NCBI GenBank assembly: GCA_003194525.1
Contig: NBIV01000118.1
Location: 124,001 to 188,000 of the forward strand
DNA from: Gracilariopsis chorda
Lineage: Eukaryota; Rhodophyta; Florideophyceae; Gracilariales; Gracilariaceae
DNA length: 64,000 nucleotides
Direction: 5' to 3'
Position numbers and translations under genes: made by a program. Below the pieces are notes generated by a model, which saw only the letters and a program-made list of their open reading frames with translations, made no database searches and was not told the DNA's origin. This document shows, piece by piece, positions 22,740 to 34,589 of the stretch; the stretch's first letter is position 1, and each line of letters opens with the position of its first letter.

Positions 22740-24077
22740 CTACGCTTCACTGAGTTGTAGTGCATGTACGCCACGGTTATGCACCATCTTTTCCAATGCC
22801 TTGGTGAGGACATCTGCTACCATATCTTTGGTATTCACGTACTCCACCTTCACTATACCGTGTGGAACGGCACTTCGTACAAGATGATATTTCACATCAA
22901 TTTGCTTTGATCGTTCACTATAGCATTCATCCAAGCTTAGTGCTATCATTCTCTGATCGTCCCCTAACAGGGTCATCCGGCATAGTGTTTGTCCTTGTAG
23001 TTCTGCATGTCGCCTCCTCAGGCAGATTGCCTCACGGACTGCGAACGACATTGGAACATACTCTGACTCAAGTGTAGAATGCCCCACCACAGTCTGTTTC
23101 TTACTCCTCCATGATACTGGTCCTCCTTTAAACATGAATACAAAACCACTCGTGGACTTCCTCTCTGCCCTATCTTCAGCAAAATCTGCATCAGAATATC
23201 CTACAAAATTCTCTTTGGCTCCTCTTCTGTATTCGATCTGGTAGTTGATCGTGGTTAGCAGGTATCTGACTATTCCCGTTGCTGCTGTCCAATGTTTCTT
23301 CATGTAATCATTCATGAACTTTGCCAGAAATCCTACTGCAAATGCAATGTCTGCGCGAACTGTTGTAGAAAGATGCATCAGAGATCCTACCAACTCGCGA
23401 TAGGTAACATTCAACTCCCCTTCGTATGCATCTTTGCCCTGCAACAATGGCAAATCCTTGATGGGGTAGTAGACCGGCTTTGCGTTCTCTAATCCAAACT
23501 TCTTAACCAAAATCTCAATCATGGGCCTGTTGTGAGTACATAGCGCTTCATGGCTCTTAGAGTAGTTCATTATGACTCTCAAGAACTTTGTTAGTGTGAA
23601 ATACATGTGCATCTGAACATGCTGACCGAATTCTTTGAGAAAGGGCATAATGTTGTCTCTGCTCTGTCCAGCCACAAGTCCGTCATCAACATAGATCAGT
23701 ACCCAGATTTTCTCCATTCCTGAGTGCACAAAGAACAATCCCGGATCTGCCTTCGACTCTGTGCAACCCAATGCCTTCAATATCTGCGAATACTTCTTCC
23801 GCCAAGCTCTTGAAGCTTGCTTGAGACCATACATTGCTTTTTGAAGAAGATAGACATGTTCTTCCTTCTTTTTCTGAACAAAACCTTCGAGCTGGGACAT
23901 GTGAATTGTCTCTTCGAGCTCTCCATGTAGGAATGTCGCTCGTACGTAAAATTGGACCAGTTCCAAATTCGAGCCCACCACCATTGCTAACATGGTCCTT
24001 AGCGTAGTAGATCTCGCAACAGGAGCAAATAGCTCGTTGTGATCAATACCTTTTCGTTGACGAAATTCTCTGGCCAT
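22740..24077 (-). pseudogene. pol: RT-RNase H segment of copia D pol
   Basis: A 445-codon open frame covers the copia reverse transcriptase and RNase H. Visible motifs are ATFLHGELEETIHM, MYGLKQASRAW, YVDD (minus strand near 23685), SLMHLSTTVRADIAF, SDADFAEDRAERKSTSGFVF, and near the end DMVADVLTKAL. It probably still spans almost the whole domain pair, but the upstream pol is fragmented, so no polyprotein can be made. The stop lies shortly before the PPT. Confidence 0.93.
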
Positions 24078-24362
24078 GAGTTGGGCCCTGTACCGAGTTA
24101 CGTTGCCCTCGGCGTAATTTTTTCTTGAAGTAACCCACCTGTTCTACGGAAGCTTGCAATCCTCTGATCAATTACCAAGGGTCCAAATCTTCATTTCATT
24201 CATGTTCACCATTTCTTCCTTCATTGCCTGCCTCCACATCTGTGCCTCATTTCCACAAATAGCATCCATGAACGTGTCTGAAACGTCCTTGGGGGATATT
24301 CCTAACCTCTCGCAAATCATCAACGCCACCAAATCGTTCGATTTATAAATTGTGGTACCTTC

Positions 24363-25988
24363 TCAGAGTCTTCCAGAACGTCTTGGAGGAACTAAATAAT
24401 GCGTTGGCAGCTCCAAGTCAATATCCCCTTCTGATAACTCTTCATCAGATTGTTCTTCTACTTCAGAGTGCTCTGACTTGACTTGTGATAAACCCATGTT
24501 GTCGTCAGGTTGTATCGAGTCCTCTAAACGTCTTACAGATGTCAAGTTGAGACATTCCGTCTTCGTTTCCTTGATGTTGTTCAACCACCCTACTCGTTCT
24601 GCATTCACTCTGACGTCCTTTGACACTTCATTTTTGCTTCTATTTGGGTAGAAAACCTTGTAACAAGAACCCCGCTCATAACGAATAAGTATACCCTTGC
24701 ACGCTCTTTCGTCATATTTGCTCAATGAATTGCGTTTTTGTTTGGGTATGTGCACATAACACTGTGAACCAAATGCGCGTAAGTGTGTTACATCAGGAGT
24801 GATTCCCGCAAAAGCCTCGTATGGTATGACTGCATTGGAGCTAGTGTAGCTCCGGTTACGGAGATAATTAGCGGTATTGATTGCATCCGCCCATAGGTTC
24901 TTTCGATTTGGGGTGCCCTTAGGTGCCGCGAGCATCGTTTGAGCTTTATCATTGAGTGTTCGGTTGAGGCGCTCTGCTTTTCCGTTGGACTCCGGGCTGT
25001 ATGCTTGAGTGGTCTCCAACTCAGCTTCATTTTCTCTTAACCACTTCTGAAAGGAGTGTGATAGATACTTCCCTGCATTATCACACCGAAATCTTCTTAG
25101 CTGCCTTCCTGACTGCTGCTACCTTTTTGTTACCATTCCCCGTACTGCTTCTTCCACCCGCAATCTTGTTGTGGTAAATCGTACTAGAGACAAGTCACTA
25201 TTGTCGTCACAAATAGTTGCACAATACTGTTCTCCTTTCAAGGATGATTTCTTCATGGGACCCATGACATCTGAATGTACGAGATCCACGAACTCTCTTG
25301 CTTTCTTCCTGGGGTTATTGAATTGTCTTGGTGATCTTGAAGATTTTCCAAGAGCACAAGGCTTACAGAAATCTAGAGCGGATAACTTCAGATCCTCCAT
25401 ACCTTCTACTACCTTTCGAGTTTTTATGATTTACTCTTCGCTTCTGTGACCCAAGCGTTCATGTCACAACATAGTCACGTTCTTGATTTTGCTTATAAAA
25501 GCAGATGTTTTCTCGATAGACTGAAAACCCATCTTATACAGAACTTCTTTCTTCTCCACTCCTAGTGTCATTACCTTGCCAGTGGTCTGATTTACAATTA
25601 GGCAGGTACTATCATTGCTATCATTGGTTTGAAATACCACCATATATCTCTTTCGACGGATGGCACTGACAGACAGAAGGTTACCTATCAGTCCGGGAAC
25701 ATATTGGACTTGTTCGAGAGATATGTTGCGTCTTTCCCCAAAGCATGTTCCTTGGTGTTTCACTATCCCTGTTCCTTTCACGTCTTAATACTTCCCACTG
25801 CCCGCAGATACCGCAGCAGGTAGTGCGTCCTTGATAGAACCGTGAAATACTCCGATGTCGTTGAATATGTGCTGGCTTGGTCCTGAATCAAGGTACCATT
25901 TATGCTTGCCAACATCATATCTGTGGTCACCTCTAGCCAGTCCAGCTGCTATTAATGATACCCATGGCTTCTGCTCTGGCTCATCCAA
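24363..25988 (-). pseudogene. pol: Protease and integrase segment of copia D pol
   Basis: Separate open pieces in different frames together follow the copia pattern. One has the protease motif WYLDSGPSQHIF (near 25890). Others have YVPGLIGNLLSVSAI, a gag-pre-integrase region with FCKPCALGKSSR, the first integrase aspartate in VHSDVMGPM, and YSPESNGKAERLNRTL with the catalytic Glu. At least three frameshifts or stops break it. Confidence 0.88.
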
Positions 25989-26692
25989 ATCCTTTCTTTG
26001 CGGCTTATTCTTTTTATGAGAAACTCTAGTGGCATTTCGATTTCTCTTTCTTGGGTTGTCTTGACAGAACGCTTAATGTGACCCATCTTGTCACAAAGAG
26101 AGCACCGTTTCTCACTGAGAGACGTCCGTGATTTTGCAAGAAAGGCAGTAGCAGTTCCATCCCTGGACTCTCTGCTTTGACTCAAGTCTACCTGGGCTTC
26201 CTTAGAAATGATCATGGGCGCAGCATCTCTCAATATTTTGGTAGTTGCCCGTATCACTTCAACCGTCCCGTCAAATTCTCTATTCAATTCTCTCAGCGGT
26301 GCTGTTAGCTTTTCCTCCACAGTTAGGCATTTTCTGATACCGCCAACTCTAGACTCAAGCCCTGCCAGTTGGTTCATGTACTCAAGAACAGATTACCCGG
26401 CTGACATACGAATCCTTTGATATTTCTTCAGTAGACCATCAATACTGGCCTGTGACACCATTTCTGAGTTGTTTTTCAAATTGAACCAAACAACTGCAAG
26501 TACATTGCTGTCAATTACAGACCCAACACTTGGGTCTCCAAGTGACAACAGAAAACAAAACAACGCTCTGTCTTTTCTGTCCTTATACTTCTTTCCTTCT
26601 TCTTCACTAAAATTCGAATTCAAAACATTAGTGCCGTTGACTGCATCCATCTGCCTAAAGTAAAGGAACCTGTAGCTTAGACAGTTCAACAA
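25952..26692 (-). pseudogene. gag: gag segment of copia D
   Basis: Two overlapping frames code for a copia-like gag. The downstream one has the knuckle CSLCDKMGHIKRSV, in which the last Cys has become Val, so zinc binding is probably lost. The upstream one (26692-26393) begins shortly after the primer site. Stops near 26392 separate them. Confidence 0.75.
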
Positions 26693-26733
26693 GAGCGTTG
26701 TCCATAATTCTACCTAAGCACTCGGCGTACAAA

Positions 26734-26746
26734 GGAGCCCACAACC
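26734..26746 (-). promoter_or_regulatory. Primer binding site of copia D, half-tRNA type
   Basis: In minus sense GGTTGTGGGCTCC follows directly after the 5' LTR. It differs at two of the first 12 positions from GGTTATGGGCCC, the complement of the anticodon arm of initiator tRNA-Met, the site type known from Drosophila copia and yeast Ty5. Confidence 0.7.
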
Positions 26747-27127
26747 TGTTAAGCTTAACTTGTGCAGTGTGCTGTGCAGTTGCGATGGGATAGGTGTAGT
26801 GCAGTAGTTGAAGGTACCTTCCTTTTCCTACTCAGATCGAGCTAGATCTATCGCTGCTTAAACTGTTTTTCAGACCTAGCCTACTTTGCTGTTCAACTGT
26901 TTCTTACATCCTGCTTAAAGGTGAACGTCCTCTCTGAAGAACTCCACCGGTGGCTATCTACTCATGCGGTAGTTTGGTAGGTGATGAACAGACCTCGAGG
27001 TTCTACCAGACTGCCTGCGCAGACAAGCCTCATTGTCCGACGTGGAAAGTCACGCAAATGCGCCAACCAGAATATGGTAAAATATCCTGATGTTTTTCTC
27101 AATGCAGCATTTTGCTGCAGCGCAACA
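26747..27127 (-). repeat. 5' LTR of copia D
   Basis: It is the partner of 22335-22720. In minus sense it begins TGTTGCGCTGCAGC and ends AAGCTTAACA, with correct TG...CA ends. The target copy ACAAG follows at 27128-27132. Confidence 0.9.
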
Positions 27128-27132
27128 ACAAG

Positions 27133-30100
27133 GAATCAAATGGATACGCAGCTGGGTCTGTCTAGAGGACTTCGATTTCAGGGCAGAGACTAACTTCTCA
27201 GAGAGCGTCAAAGTCGGAATTAGGCTTCGTTCACCCATAAGCAAAAACAAAAACAAGAACAAAATCCTTATATATGCGAAAAATATCCCGAAAGCTAAGC
27301 AGATTCTGCCAAGTTGTGCATTCTCGTGAGAGAAATTTCCGCGTACATATGGGAAGATGTGGGCTTCGTAATCTAAATCACAAACGGGGCTTTGTGGTTG
27401 AGTTCCGTGGATGGTGGCGAAGACGCAGCACTAAGTCGACTCTGCGCAAGGGTTTTTACACTGCGCACCACTACGAACACTGTTATAGATTTAAAGTCGA
27501 ACGCTTAGGAAAAAACAAGTAGTTGTAGTCACACACACACGGCTTGACTTCTATCTTCTGTCAAGCATAAGATTTCAATCATTATCTTATACTGTTTCAA
27601 TAAAGTTCCAAAGTGTTCTAGAGCTTTACTGAGTTTCTATCATGATGCATAACATAGATCCACATTATTCTTCTATAGAATGTTCTAGAAGTCTCCAGAG
27701 AATAGCCGTTTCCAGTTGCTTCTAAGCTTCTGGATGCTTCTGCAACAAATACAATACCAGCCCGCCCACCTCTGAATGCGATAAAAGCTGTGAACTCCAC
27801 GCAAATACACCAAAATACAGCGCGTGTACCCGCCAAAGGAACCACAAGAAAAACGAGCATTCTCACAAAACCATCATGAAGCGCATTATGGTTCCGTTGC
27901 AAAAATCTATTAGGATAAAAGAAGAATTGAAGGTATGCGAACATGTCTTTCATACCATGCGTCGGTGATGCCACCTTGAAGAAAAAGGCAGCTTGAATAT
28001 GGAAAAACCACAGCGATACCAGTGTCGAAGATGCGCAGTCAAAGAAAGCCGTGGGGATGCGTCTAAGAACGCCAGATTGCCACCTCCAAAGTAAATGGTG
28101 TTGCGAAAGAAGAAAGTCAGCAGTTGCAGGGCTCAACACACTTGAGAAGATTATATCGGATTTCAAAGAGATGTGTAACGCACGAACGAAAGAGTTGTAT
28201 GTGTTCGTGTATATGTCATAGACTGTTGATGCTCCCACACGTAGAAAGAATATTTTAATATGAACTTAAGAGTACATGGAGAGGTTGTAGAATTCTGTCA
28301 TTTTGAGTATTACTTTCTTCGAACTAGTGCTACTCCTGAGTGAATTGCAAACCTATGGGGGTTGCTAAGATACAACGGTGATCTCTTTTATACTGATGTT
28401 GAGAATATCTGTGAAACGTTTGGGCTATTACATGCAGAACCAAACGCAACCTTGGCTCTTGGCTCCACTCGCTTATCAAAGAGATGCTGCAGGGAGAGGT
28501 TTTAGAGAGAAAATATGCTTTAGAGTTCCTCTTTCAATATTGCCTGAAATGAAATAATCCTACTCTCTACCAATTGGCACTGGGTAGTAACACAGATGTA
28601 CCTGTAGGGCCACGGAGCTCAGTCGAAGACAGACTACAAGCTCTGTTTCCGACGTGAATGTCCCGTATTGTAGTGTCAGGATCTTCAAGATTTTTCAATC
28701 GTAGCCACTACACTCCATTTAAGGAGATGAAGTCTGGCGTTCTCTCCTCAGAATCAGCCAGCCCTACCATCGTACCTGGTCTCCAGTCTCAGCATTAAAA
28801 GGATGCATTACTCAGTGTACCTCTGATACTTGTATCATCGTAGCGGCGAAGTTATAGCTTCTTGAAAATTTGCATACTCTATTCCGCAACATTCGAAACA
28901 CTGCACCCTCTAGAAGCACAGCTAAAAAGCTAGTTGGGCTCATATCATGCATCTTCTGCTCTTCAATGGTTTACATCTCAAATTTAACGAGGATTTCCAA
29001 ACTTATGTATGTATTGCATAAGAACGGCTCAAACATAAACAAATGCATTTGTTCTCCGGTGTTTTCGATACTGCAGCTCCAAAATGCACCCAATCCACCC
29101 AATCCACCCAAAACCACCAAAATCACTCTCTTGCTGCTCAACCAACCGATGCATCAAGAGCAAAACACTCTCAACCAGCAACGCTTTTGCTTAACATAGC
29201 GTTCAATCAATAATTCTCTGAACCAAAAATCTCAGCGACTTACAACACGCTCTTCACCGATACAAAAACTTGTTCATTTCCATACGCCAACAGCGACGCT
29301 TGAAACAAATTTGGAACCATTCGACATCAGAGCAATGTAATACCAGAGATTCCTGTAAACAGCTTTCAAGGACAAGTATTTGTACCGCCGAAGAAATGCC
29401 CGATCAAAGCCACTTCCCAGGAAGGGTGAGGTGTCATTGAGTGCATAGAAGACCTGGTTAATCAATTGGACAAGACCCAGAAATTTCTATCATCACCTAA
29501 ACTTTCAGACCGGCCAGAGTGACTTATATATTAGTGCTCTGAAGCTAATACACAAGGCTTCTCCATCGAATTTTAGTTCTTTGAAGAAGGTTTCTGGTTG
29601 CTCCTCGATATCTTCTGACAGTTCATGTGATTTTCTCTGAGACGCGATTGTAGCAACCGATCGAAAGCAAATAATTGCATTCGTGACCGAAGATCGATGT
29701 GCCATTAGACGAGGTCGCACATCAGGACTCTTCAGGGACAACTGAAGAATGGACATACAACGAATAGTTGCCACTCTCCAGACCACAAACTCTCCAATCG
29801 AGATTATAGCAGTCGCCAAAATGAACTCTTAAAAAGCTAAAGTTGACAGTCTAACACAAGGGCGCCGGTCCATCTTTACAAAAGAAGAACGCCAATAGAC
29901 GTAAGCTAAAGTCAAAGTTGTCTGGTAAAGCCATAAATGGTGTCAATGCGAACGGAGTTGCAAGAAGGGCGAGAAAATTCTTTCAGAGGAGGGCCTGATG
30001 ATGAACGGGAATGAAGTGGCTTTGTGGCTGAAGTTCGATGTGCTGCTAAACGATGCTCTGGCCATGGCGGTTGACAACAGGCAGCTACAGAAGGGAGGGT

Positions 30101-30613
30101 AATCGAACTTTGGTGGTTCTGAAGGGAACGTTTTGGCAATCCGAGAGATTCCATAAGCAGTAGAAGGCTGTTCTATACGTGCAGTGTCCAGAATGGGCAC
30201 CGGAGAAACTCCAAATTCGGAGAGGCCTAGAGTTGAATTTCGTCTCACCAAATAGAGAAGCGCCTGTAACCTACGCAGCTGTGGGTGCACAGCGAGAAGA
30301 AGCAAAGCGCGGCTCACGTACTCAATAAAAGTCGACCTCCAGGGGAAGAACTCTGGAGGGTGGAGGAAACCAAAGGAGAACCTCTGAGGTCTTTGTGCCT
30401 TTTCACCTTTTTCTCTGTCAGACTGCGACACGGTCGGCACACACTTACGTAGCGTACCCGAGCAACAAAACGCACTTTTCCAAACTGCCAACTTACTCCA
30501 TGCAAAGCAATTATAGGGGCAGGTAAGAATACTACGTAGAGTGCTGGTGTTCTTTCGTGCGTCATGTGTGAATACACCAGATCCGGAAAGAGTGAAGTCG
30601 AGAAGCATTGGAG
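27133..30613. other. Stretch with weak open frames only
   Basis: The longest frames are on the minus strand: 28238-27618 (206 codons from GTG) and 30608-29943 (221 codons from ATG). Neither shows a domain or a convincing splice structure. The second starts only about 10 bp from the TRIM insertion, so a gene interrupted by the TRIM is possible but unproven. A short AATCCACCC tandem lies near 29088-29110. Confidence 0.3.
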
Positions 30614-30618
30614 CAATA

Positions 30619-30807
30619 TGTAATATAATGAAGGCTGATGCAAACTGGTACTGAACATCTTTAACAGAACCAGGATCGACACATTGCCGATGACCGGAAC
30701 AAAGCAGAGCGTCACTCCATCAGTGACCTCTGTACTTATACTACTTGTACGGTCGTATGTAATCATATGGAATGGTCGTAATGCTAAGCGGGTGTTATTC
30801 TATTACA
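30619..30807 (-). repeat. 3' LTR of the TRIM
   Basis: It is a 189-bp repeat with no visible difference from 31244-31432. The target copy CAATA is on its left. Confidence 0.93.
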
Positions 30808-31243
30808 TTCACCCCATTCTTAAAATCGATGTCCGCATCGATTCGACATTCTAGAACCACTTCCCTTTTCATACCTTTCTGCCATTAGGTCTTACATCAG
30901 ACACTTGAATTTCTAAGTGTCAAACTTCACTACTCATTAGCGTTTTCAAAACCAGATTCGAAGGTATCCTGCGTAGCAGCGAGTTATAATTCTTCAGTAT
31001 CACAAGTCGTTCCTCACACTTCCACCGAATCCTAATGGTCAAAAGTGGAGTTCAGGTTCTTCCGTTTCAGCGCCTCTGACCTACACTAGGTTCTTGCGCA
31101 AATAGCACGCTGTCTCTCACAGGTTTGCCTTATACAACGGACTATGCCCTTCAACGACGGCTTCAATGATACTCGGTTTTCCGTTCTTTCTTAGCGTAAC
31201 TGGACGATTCAAGCGGCATGAATCGACCGTAGATGCTACCATA

Positions 31244-31432
31244 TGTAATATAATGAAGGCTGATGCAAACTGGTACTGAACATCTTTAACAGAACCAGGA
31301 TCGACACATTGCCGATGACCGGAACAAAGCAGAGCGTCACTCCATCAGTGACCTCTGTACTTATACTACTTGTACGGTCGTATGTAATCATATGGAATGG
31401 TCGTAATGCTAAGCGGGTGTTATTCTATTACA
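31244..31432 (-). repeat. 5' LTR of the TRIM
   Basis: It is the partner of 30619-30807. It is followed on the plus strand by the target copy CAATA, and in minus sense by the candidate primer site ending near 31242. Confidence 0.93.
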
Positions 31433-31437
31433 CAATA

Positions 31438-32933
31438 TCGTCTACTGCACATAAGAATGCTAGGTTCTACTCTAATCACATATGCAACCGCTGCGCAGTG
31501 CAGGCTTTTCACAATAACTTCTGAGCAAAGGTATCGGTAGAGAAGAATCATCTGAACAGAGGGAAAAGAGGAAAGTCTTGCGAAACATAAGCGCTACAGT
31601 ACTAAATATAGATGACGGCTTAAAACAAATATTGTCATACCTTGATAATATAGACGTGATGGACGTCTAATCGTTTGCTCTTTTGACTTTTGCCGGCGGA
31701 GACGCTTTGAGCTTATAGTGATAATGGCGGAGATGTTGTTGAGGTTGAAATGATGAATGCACGGCTTGGTGCGATGTGGGCGAGAGGAGAAAGCTACGGC
31801 GAGTGGGAGCAGTGGCAAAATCATCAGCGCAAGCAGAGCTAGAATGGGACATGGCGGTGAGAGCGATGCCCAAGACGCTAAGTCTTGAGCGTCAAGAGCT
31901 TCACGCTCTGGAAGTTGGGTCTTTTCTCTGGCAGAGAAATCTCGTGCCCGGCATGGGGCCATCCTGAGACAGTTTCGTTATTGTTGGCTCTATGGAATTG
32001 GGTGGACGTGGACAAAATGTGGGAAGATTGTTTTTCATTTGTTTTGTTTACTGATAGCTCTTTGTAGTCTCAAGCTGATTTGCACAACTTGCGGCGGCGC
32101 TGGACGCCACCGCTGCGTGCATCTCCGCAGATAAATACAGTGATCTGTGCAGTATCTTGTCCCCTAGACCGGGACAAGAGACTACACACATTTTGGGTAC
32201 TGAAGTTCCTCGTACAGAGAAGAGCTTCTTCCAACGAAGAGACGTTGGAACCCGCATAGTGTAGCTACAATCTCATCATCTCTCCACTGCACAAAGCCTC
32301 TATTCTCTCGGTTTGCCTTTGTTCCTGATTGTACAAGAACGCAATTCCGAGAAGAAACGACTGCCGTTTGCACGACAGTTATAGATGTAGTTGTAGATAA
32401 ACATGGGCGCTTTGCTCAGGTGAGTGACTATGTCACAGCCTTTTTGAAGCTACAGGATGCAGGCTTTGAAACCCGGAAGCAGAAGAGCAAACGCGTCACA
32501 AGTGTTCCGAGGTGCCTCGTTGTAGGTGAGTACAACAGCAATGCACGTTTTTTTGTACCTGTATTGAATGACGTGTTTGTAACCGTTCATTCGGACAGCG
32601 CACAGTGTCCACACGTTGCCGAACAGCTGGCATATTGAAGTAGTGGCCGGCGGTCGCACACCGCTCGACTCTTGAGGGGGTCAAGCCGCAATCTTCACAT
32701 GTATGGCTTTTGATGAGTTTATTGTTTGGTTGCGCCAGCGGAAGTGTTCTCAGGCTTTGCGCCAACCTACGAAGGTAATATCTACGAAGGGTAAAGGGTT
32801 AACCCGGTAGACACGCCTTGAACATACTTCTATTTTGGTGACGGCATGGTATTGCTACTCTGAAGCGCTTGTGCTGTACCATGTCACTTCGACTAGTACA
32901 CCTGTGGTAATGAAGGGTTTGCTCGCATACCAG
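31438..32933. other. Stretch with weak open frames only
   Basis: A minus frame 31962-31594 (122 codons, ATG, with one hydrophobic run ILALLALMILPLLPLAVAF) might be a small membrane protein. It has no homology I recognise. Nothing else is supported. Confidence 0.3.
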
Positions 32934-34496
32934 CTAGGGATAGTACTCAGAAGGCAACTCGCGACAAGGACTTCTCCCTCTCTGTTGCCCTTCAAATTTT
33001 CGACCGAACCTTGTTGCCCATGCCAACTGTAGTCGTCTCCGGATGTTGCTCTCTTCATCTTGTTCAACCAGAACCAAGGAGCTATGCCGCGCTTCAACGT
33101 TGCCTTGTTTGGCTTCCCCTCTATCAAATCGGAATGCTAACCTCGATGGACCGCCGAGATCTGTTTGGTTTTGCGAGAGCAACTTGCCAAGCATAAGTAG
33201 AAGCCCTTGATAGGTATTCACTTCTGGAATCGCCTCTGTATCAGACTTCTTGCGGCATTTCATCCACAGCGTTAAACACCCTACAATCAGGCCCAGAATC
33301 GTTAGCACTCCGTATCCCACAAGACAAGCCGTGCTAATGTCAGTCACAAGAACCTCATATTTTTCATACACTGCAGTATTTCCAAGCGCTACGGACTGCG
33401 AAGAGCGACTCACAAACGTATCCAGAAACAGCCTAGCTGGAACCATGTTACCGCCAATGGAATGGAGGCCATTAGAAAGCACCTTCTCTTCATTTGCATC
33501 CCATTCGATTTCAATCTCCACAGAGTATGCCGTGAATTCAACTTTCCGATCTTCAGCGGTATCCATGATAGAGTTCCGAGTTTTGTTCGTTAAGCTTATG
33601 GTGCCTAATCGAAATCTGAAAGCACTTTTGTTCTCGTTCCATACGCCCAGCATACAGTTCGTTCTCATGCCCAGCTCACCGCTTGGTAAGCTTCCAGTCT
33701 GGGAAGATAGGCAAATCAAGCGATTGTATCGCGCAGTAGATACTTGTGACGATACGGAGCGCACGCTGTTTCGAAGCAATGCTGTGCTGCCAAACCATAC
33801 GGCAACTCCGTTTCTTTGCCAATCTTGCTCACCACCGTCACCGCGTTCAAGAACGAGAACTTGAGGTTGGGTGATGTACAGGTTGCAACATGCATTCCGA
33901 TTCACTCCGCATTTCAACACTCTTAGCAATGGCTTTGCCTCTTCGTAGTCCTGGCAAAGCACACTCTCGGAGTCCACTGCCATCCCAACACTCTCGTTTC
34001 CGATTTGGTTTTCAGCAGTGCCGTCAGTCAATTCCATACGATTTTCCTCGCTGTCGAAAGCAACTTCGAAGTACATTAACTGTGATTTCTCAAAGCTATT
34101 ACAACTCGCCAAGATCTGCGGATAAATACGCTGTTCAGCCACAAGGGGAGTGTCTGAGGGGGTGAGCCGAGATATGTATTCACGCTTGGTCGGACGATAA
34201 GCTTTATCTGACCGTCCATTTACACCCAGAGTCAGCGAGAAGAGAATAGCCATTAGAAGCAAATGAGCTCCCACGAATACGAAAGAAAGTGGTGTCCCAT
34301 CTGACACTACTCCACCAGAAAAAGCAATCAGCGGAAATTCCTGAACTGAGACATCGTGCCCTTGAAACATACGATGTTTGACGTACCAAGTCTGAAGAGA
34401 GATGATCCCAGAAAGCAAAACTGCAAAGATTATGACATCAACAATAATGTAAATTCCTGCATTAATGAACCGCGAATCCACTTCAAGAGTTACCAT
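32934..34496 (-). CDS. Three-pass membrane protein, unknown family
   Basis: A single-exon frame of 520 residues counted from the first ATG (34496); the frame extends five codons further to a TTG. Hydrophobic segments at about residues 13-37 and 69-92 are followed by a hydrophilic domain of about 295 residues with several cysteines and possible N-glycosylation sites. A third segment lies at about 390-412 (ACLVGYGVLTILGLIVGCL). A basic CRKK border and a 107-residue polar tail follow. The layout suggests a plasma- or endomembrane protein with one large loop. I recognise no family or catalytic motif. Length, even composition and a TATA box upstream support a real gene. It is flanked by low-information DNA. 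Confidence 0.8.
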   Translation of the reverse strand: MVTLEVDSRFINAGIYIIVDVIIFAVLLSGIISLQTWYVKHRMFQGHDVSVQEFPLIAFSGGVVSDGTPLSFVFVGAHLLLMAILFSLTLGVNGRSDKAYRPTKREYISRLTPSDTPLVAEQRIYPQILASCNSFEKSQLMYFEVAFDSEENRMELTDGTAENQIGNESVGMAVDSESVLCQDYEEAKPLLRVLKCGVNRNACCNLYITQPQVLVLERGDGGEQDWQRNGVAVWFGSTALLRNSVRSVSSQVSTARYNRLICLSSQTGSLPSGELGMRTNCMLGVWNENKSAFRFRLGTISLTNKTRNSIMDTAEDRKVEFTAYSVEIEIEWDANEEKVLSNGLHSIGGNMVPARLFLDTFVSRSSQSVALGNTAVYEKYEVLVTDISTACLVGYGVLTILGLIVGCLTLWMKCRKKSDTEAIPEVNTYQGLLLMLGKLLSQNQTDLGGPSRLAFRFDRGEAKQGNVEARHSSLVLVEQDEESNIRRRLQLAWATRFGRKFEGQQRGRSPCRELPSEYYP

Positions 34497-34576
34497 TGAG
34501 CTTTTCTCCAAATAAGCTGTAGATGGGGAGAAACTTCGGAGTTGCAGTTTTGTTCGGACTGATAGGGTTGTCCAAT

Positions 34577-34585
34577 GTTATATAC
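34577..34585 (-). promoter_or_regulatory. TATA box of the membrane-protein gene
   Basis: In minus sense GTATATAAC lies about 80 bp upstream of the ATG at 34496. The position and match suit a core promoter. Confidence 0.5.
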
Positions 34586-34589
34586 CGTT

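Larger units (their letters stand above)
22335..27127 (-). mobile_element. Ty1/copia element D, decayed
   Basis: LTR-like repeats of about 381-386 bp (22335-22720 and 26747-27127) bound the element. The 5' LTR is on the right. Flanks read ACAAA and ACAAG, a target duplication with one mutation. The internal order on the minus strand is gag, protease, integrase, RT, RNase H, the copia order. Many stops and frameshifts are present except in the RT/RNase H part. The PPT GAAAAGAAGGGGAG lies just before the 3' LTR (minus sense, near 22721-22735). Confidence 0.92.
30619..31432 (-). mobile_element. TRIM: 814-bp miniature LTR retrotransposon
   Basis: Two 189-bp LTRs (30619-30807 and 31244-31432) appear identical and flank a 436-bp non-coding interior. 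The ends are TGTAATA...TATTACA, and CAATA is duplicated at 30614-30618 and 31433-31437. In minus sense TGGTAGCATCTACGG follows the right LTR within two bases and looks like a primer site; its first eight bases equal those of the Ty3 elements. AAGAATGGGGTGAA precedes the left LTR as a polypurine tract. The element therefore reads on the minus strand. It lacks any coding frame and must depend on another element's enzymes (inference). Confidence 0.93.

Noticed and set aside
33250..33864. 204-codon plus-strand frame
   Set aside because: It is antisense to the membrane-protein gene, which has hydrophobic segments, an ATG and a TATA box on the other strand.
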